Shown piece after piece: positions 61,392 through 64,000 of a DNA stretch of 64,000 nucleotides. Origin of the DNA: Colwellia sp. (GTDB taxonomy: Bacteria > Pseudomonadota > Gammaproteobacteria > Enterobacterales > Alteromonadaceae); contig JABSOY010000009.1 of NCBI GenBank assembly GCA_013215385.1, positions 186,001 through 250,000 of the forward strand. Direction: 5' to 3'. The translations under genes were made by a program, and so were the position numbers. The notes under the pieces are model-generated. The model was not told the origin of the DNA. It did not search any database and saw nothing but the letters and a program-made list of their open reading frames with translations. Within the stretch, counting starts at the first letter, position 1; every line of letters starts with the position of its first letter.

Positions 61392-62555
61392 TTAATTGCT
61401 ACACACCTGATTACGACCATTGTTTTTCGCTTCATATAAAGCGTGATCAGCTTTACCCACTAATTGTTGCCAATCAATATCTGTGCCTTGAATACTGGTA
61501 ACGCCAAAGCTAGCAGTGACTTCAAGCCGAGGCGATGTTTCAACGTCAAAGACAGGCTCAGCAATTTTTATTCTTAATTTTTCTGCTATCGTTACTGCCG
61601 TTTCTTCGTTGGTATCAGGTAATAACAACATGAATTCTTCGCCGCCATAGCGCGCCACAATATCATAAGGCCGTAAACTGTCAGTTAAGCGTTGGCTAAA
61701 TTCTTGTAGCACTTCGTCACCTATTTGATGACCATGAATATCGTTCACGAGCTTAAATAAATCGATATCCATTAAAATAATAGCGACATGCGTTTGTTCT
61801 CGTTGCGCACGATTAATTTCTTTTCTGGCAAATTCCTCAAATGCACGACGGTTATATAGATTAGTGAGTGAATCAATGGTCGCTTGTATTTCTAATTTTT
61901 GCGCTAATTCTTGTCCAGCACTCCACGAAAGCGACAAACAACTCGTGATCACCAGTAATTGCATCGCAATCATAGACAGACCATGAACATAACCCGCATC
62001 CATAAAGTCATCTATTGGCGCTGAATTTATAGTGATAACAACACGTGCCAAAAAACTTACGCCACTGCATAAACAGGAAAAAGCTAAAAACCGGGTAAAA
62101 ACACGACCAAATGGATTTACATGACGATAGGTTTTATAAGCTGCAAAAAAAGACTGCCAGCTAATAAAGGCACTGATAACAATAATACGTGCACTGGTAT
62201 TCTCATCGCTATAGGTAAAATAAAGAAAAAGTACGACAAAAAGAACTAATAATACACTCGATATTTTAATGAAACCTTGCTTGGGGTAATGTAAAAATTT
62301 TAGAATACCGGTAATAATAAGGGTTAAGCCAAAAACAATAAAAAAGTTCGCCACTACTATCGAAAAAAAATCATTAATATGCCATCTTAACGCAATTAAA
62401 ATAAAACCGAAGGCAAACAAAAAATAGCCGATACCTAATTGGTAAAAGCCACGAAATGATTTATGTACGCGGGCAAAAACAAAAGAGCCAACGCCTAATA
62501 ATACACAGAGTATTAAGCTGGTCAGCGCTAATGTTCGAATATCAAATCCTTCCAT
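61392..62555 (-). CDS. Diguanylate cyclase with multi-helix N-terminal sensor
   Basis: From the ATG at 62555 (GTG at 62561 possible) the product has 387 residues. It has about six to seven membrane helices (residues 8-210, a 7TM/MASE-like arrangement) and a GGDEF domain (about 225-385) with the active site GGEEF (304-308). The I-site RPYD (295-298) lies five residues upstream, so the enzyme can be inhibited by c-di-GMP. It converts GTP to c-di-GMP. It diverges from recQ. Confidence 0.9.
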   Translation of the reverse strand: MEGFDIRTLALTSLILCVLLGVGSFVFARVHKSFRGFYQLGIGYFLFAFGFILIALRWHINDFFSIVVANFFIVFGLTLIITGILKFLHYPKQGFIKISSVLLVLFVVLFLYFTYSDENTSARIIVISAFISWQSFFAAYKTYRHVNPFGRVFTRFLAFSCLCSGVSFLARVVITINSAPIDDFMDAGYVHGLSMIAMQLLVITSCLSLSWSAGQELAQKLEIQATIDSLTNLYNRRAFEEFARKEINRAQREQTHVAIILMDIDLFKLVNDIHGHQIGDEVLQEFSQRLTDSLRPYDIVARYGGEEFMLLLPDTNEETAVTIAEKLRIKIAEPVFDVETSPRLEVTASFGVTSIQGTDIDWQQLVGKADHALYEAKNNGRNQVCSN

Positions 62556-62629
62556 TTTCACTTCAAGGATAGTAAAACGACATTAATTAACTATAGTGCA
62601 TATATTTTTAATCACGAATCAAGGTAATA

Positions 62630-64000
62630 ATGAACATCAAACAAACACCGGCAATCTCAGCACTAGAAGTTTTACAAAACACTTTTGGTTATTCTGCTTT
62701 TCGTGATCAACAAGCCGAAATTATTGACCAAGCTATCTCAGGTGAGAATGTTTTAGTGTTAATGCCAACGGGCGGCGGCAAGTCGTTGTGTTATCAAATT
62801 CCGGCTTTAGTGCGTAATGGTGTCGGTATTGTTATTTCACCGCTAATTGCGCTGATGCAAGACCAAGTGAGTGCGTTAGAGCAGTTAGGCGTACGGGCCT
62901 GTTTTCTTAATTCAACCTTAGATTTTCAACAAGTACAAGTGATAGAAAAAGCATTACACGCTGGTGAAATAGACTTACTCTACATTGCACCTGAACGCTT
63001 GATTCAGCCCCGAACATTAAACTTACTATCACAACTACAAATTTCATTATTCGCCATAGATGAAGCACACTGTGTTTCGCAATGGGGTCATGACTTTCGT
63101 AGTGATTATTTAAGCTTAAGCCTATTACAGGAACAGTTTCCACATGTTCCAAGAATTGCATTAACCGCAACTGCTGACGAACGTACTAAACAAGAAATAA
63201 TAGAACGCCTACATCTACATAGTGCAAAAAAATATGTCTCCAGTTTCGACCGTCCTAATATTCAATATCGTATTAGCCAGAAAGAAAATGTCAAAAAACA
63301 ACTCGTTCATTTTATTCAACAAAACCATGCAAATGAGTGTGGCATTGTTTATTGTTTATCCCGAAAACGTGTCGAGAGTTTTGCCGAACACTTAACTAAG
63401 CAAGGCTTCACGGCTTTGCCTTATCATGCAGGACTATCAGCCGATCTTAGGCAAACACATCAAAATAGGTTCTTACGTGAAGACAATATAATTATTGTCG
63501 CGACCATTGCATTTGGTATGGGTATAGATAAACCCGATGTTCGCTTTGTTGCGCATGTTGATTTACCTAAATCTATAGAAGCCTATTACCAAGAGACCGG
63601 GCGAGCCGGACGTGACGGTTTACCTTCAACAGCATGGATGATTTACGGCCTACAAGACGTGGTATTTCTGAGTAAGATGATGCAAGATTCACAAGGCTCA
63701 GAGCAATTTAAACGCTCGGAGCGTAATAAATTAGACGCCATGCTGGGTCTTTGTGAAGTGATTGGTTGTCGTCGAAAAGTGCTACGTAACTACTTTAATG
63801 AACAAGCACCCGAACAGTGCGGCAATTGCGACAATTGCTTAACGCCAGTAAAAACTTGGGATGCTAGTGTTGCCGCGCAAAAAGCTCTTTCAACGGTATA
63901 TCGCAGTGAACAACGATTTGGCGCAGTACATTTAATTGATATTTTAATCGGCTCAAACAATCAAAAAATCAAACAATTTAACCATCAAAACTTATCAACC
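62630..64000 (+). CDS. recQ: ATP-dependent DNA helicase RecQ (partial, C-terminus off the window)
   Basis: The frame from ATG 62630 runs to the window end, 457 codons. Motifs are Walker A MPTGGGKSLCYQIPA, DEAH (in AIDEAHCVSQWGHDFR, a RecQ hallmark), SAT-type LTATA and motif VI QETGRAGRDG. A zinc-binding segment with CRRKVLRNYF and CGNCDNC is present near 390. It is 3'-5' helicase of RecFOR repair. The winged-helix and HRDC parts are missing because of the window edge. Confidence 0.96.
   Translation, partial: MNIKQTPAISALEVLQNTFGYSAFRDQQAEIIDQAISGENVLVLMPTGGGKSLCYQIPALVRNGVGIVISPLIALMQDQVSALEQLGVRACFLNSTLDFQQVQVIEKALHAGEIDLLYIAPERLIQPRTLNLLSQLQISLFAIDEAHCVSQWGHDFRSDYLSLSLLQEQFPHVPRIALTATADERTKQEIIERLHLHSAKKYVSSFDRPNIQYRISQKENVKKQLVHFIQQNHANECGIVYCLSRKRVESFAEHLTKQGFTALPYHAGLSADLRQTHQNRFLREDNIIIVATIAFGMGIDKPDVRFVAHVDLPKSIEAYYQETGRAGRDGLPSTAWMIYGLQDVVFLSKMMQDSQGSEQFKRSERNKLDAMLGLCEVIGCRRKVLRNYFNEQAPEQCGNCDNCLTPVKTWDASVAAQKALSTVYRSEQRFGAVHLIDILIGSNNQKIKQFNHQNLST

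Noticed and set aside
1-64000. CRISPR array
   Set aside because: No regularly spaced repeats with unique spacers and no cas-like gene were found.

Overview
The window is AT-rich gammaproteobacterial chromosome. The gene content (7TM-AraC regulators, TonB receptors, creBCD, HDOD and GGDEF proteins, recQ) and the protein sequences suggest an Alteromonadales marine bacterium of the Colwellia/Thalassotalea type. That placement is inferred from sequence character, not from a database search.

Layout. (1) 1-2854: a minus-strand tripartite ABC exporter (adaptor, ATPase, MacB/FtsX-type permease cut by the window edge). (2) 3158-13543: an intact tRNA-His followed by two tandem islets of about 4.7 and 5.6 kb. 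Each ends in a copy of the tRNA-His 3' half (48/48 identical, then 45/47). Each carries, read toward the tRNA, a 7TM-AraC regulator, a secreted HExxH lipoprotein and other envelope or hydrolase cargo. No integrase is present. (3) 14112-16195: small VOC, thioredoxin-fold and hypothetical genes and an MFS-permease remnant. (4) 16310-20311: creB-creC-creD and a VanZ-like gene. (5) 20413-43119: a 19-gene divergent cluster. The minus arm of 15 genes combines one TolQ/ExbB-type and two ExbD-type proteins, a TonB/AgmX-like protein, three TPR proteins, tandem outer-membrane barrels, TlpA, DUF4266, DUF3570 and an HzsA-like heme lipoprotein. The plus arm encodes two CxxCH proteins and a Tat-exported DUF1501 protein. 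An ApbE flavin transferase closes the block. I read it as a PMF-driven, envelope-spanning machine resembling the myxobacterial Agl-Glt/Nfs apparatus, joined to an extracytoplasmic redox and flavinylation set. It is the best candidate here for an undescribed system.

(6) 43443-49260: a GntR/YtrA-type regulator with membrane partners, a diguanylate cyclase, a DUF4097 protein, an EAL-HDOD protein and a CheY-like receiver. (7) 49373-50888: two adjacent decayed genes, a NrtR-like Nudix regulator and a zinc-type quinone oxidoreductase. (8) 51084-54080: an ECF sigma factor, a probable anti-sigma protein, a small membrane protein and a beta-lactamase-fold hydrolase. (9) 54486-58920: response regulator, outer-membrane barrel, periplasmic protein and hybrid-free sensor kinase in one operon. 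(10) 59268-64000: a dienelactone-hydrolase-like protein, a WD40 remnant, GFA and GNAT enzymes, a diguanylate cyclase and the start of recQ.

Gene debris is frequent (hydrolase chimera, MFS, FtsX, Nudix, oxidoreductase and WD40 fragments), so the region has seen repeated insertion and decay outside the 20-43 kb block, where every reading frame looks intact.
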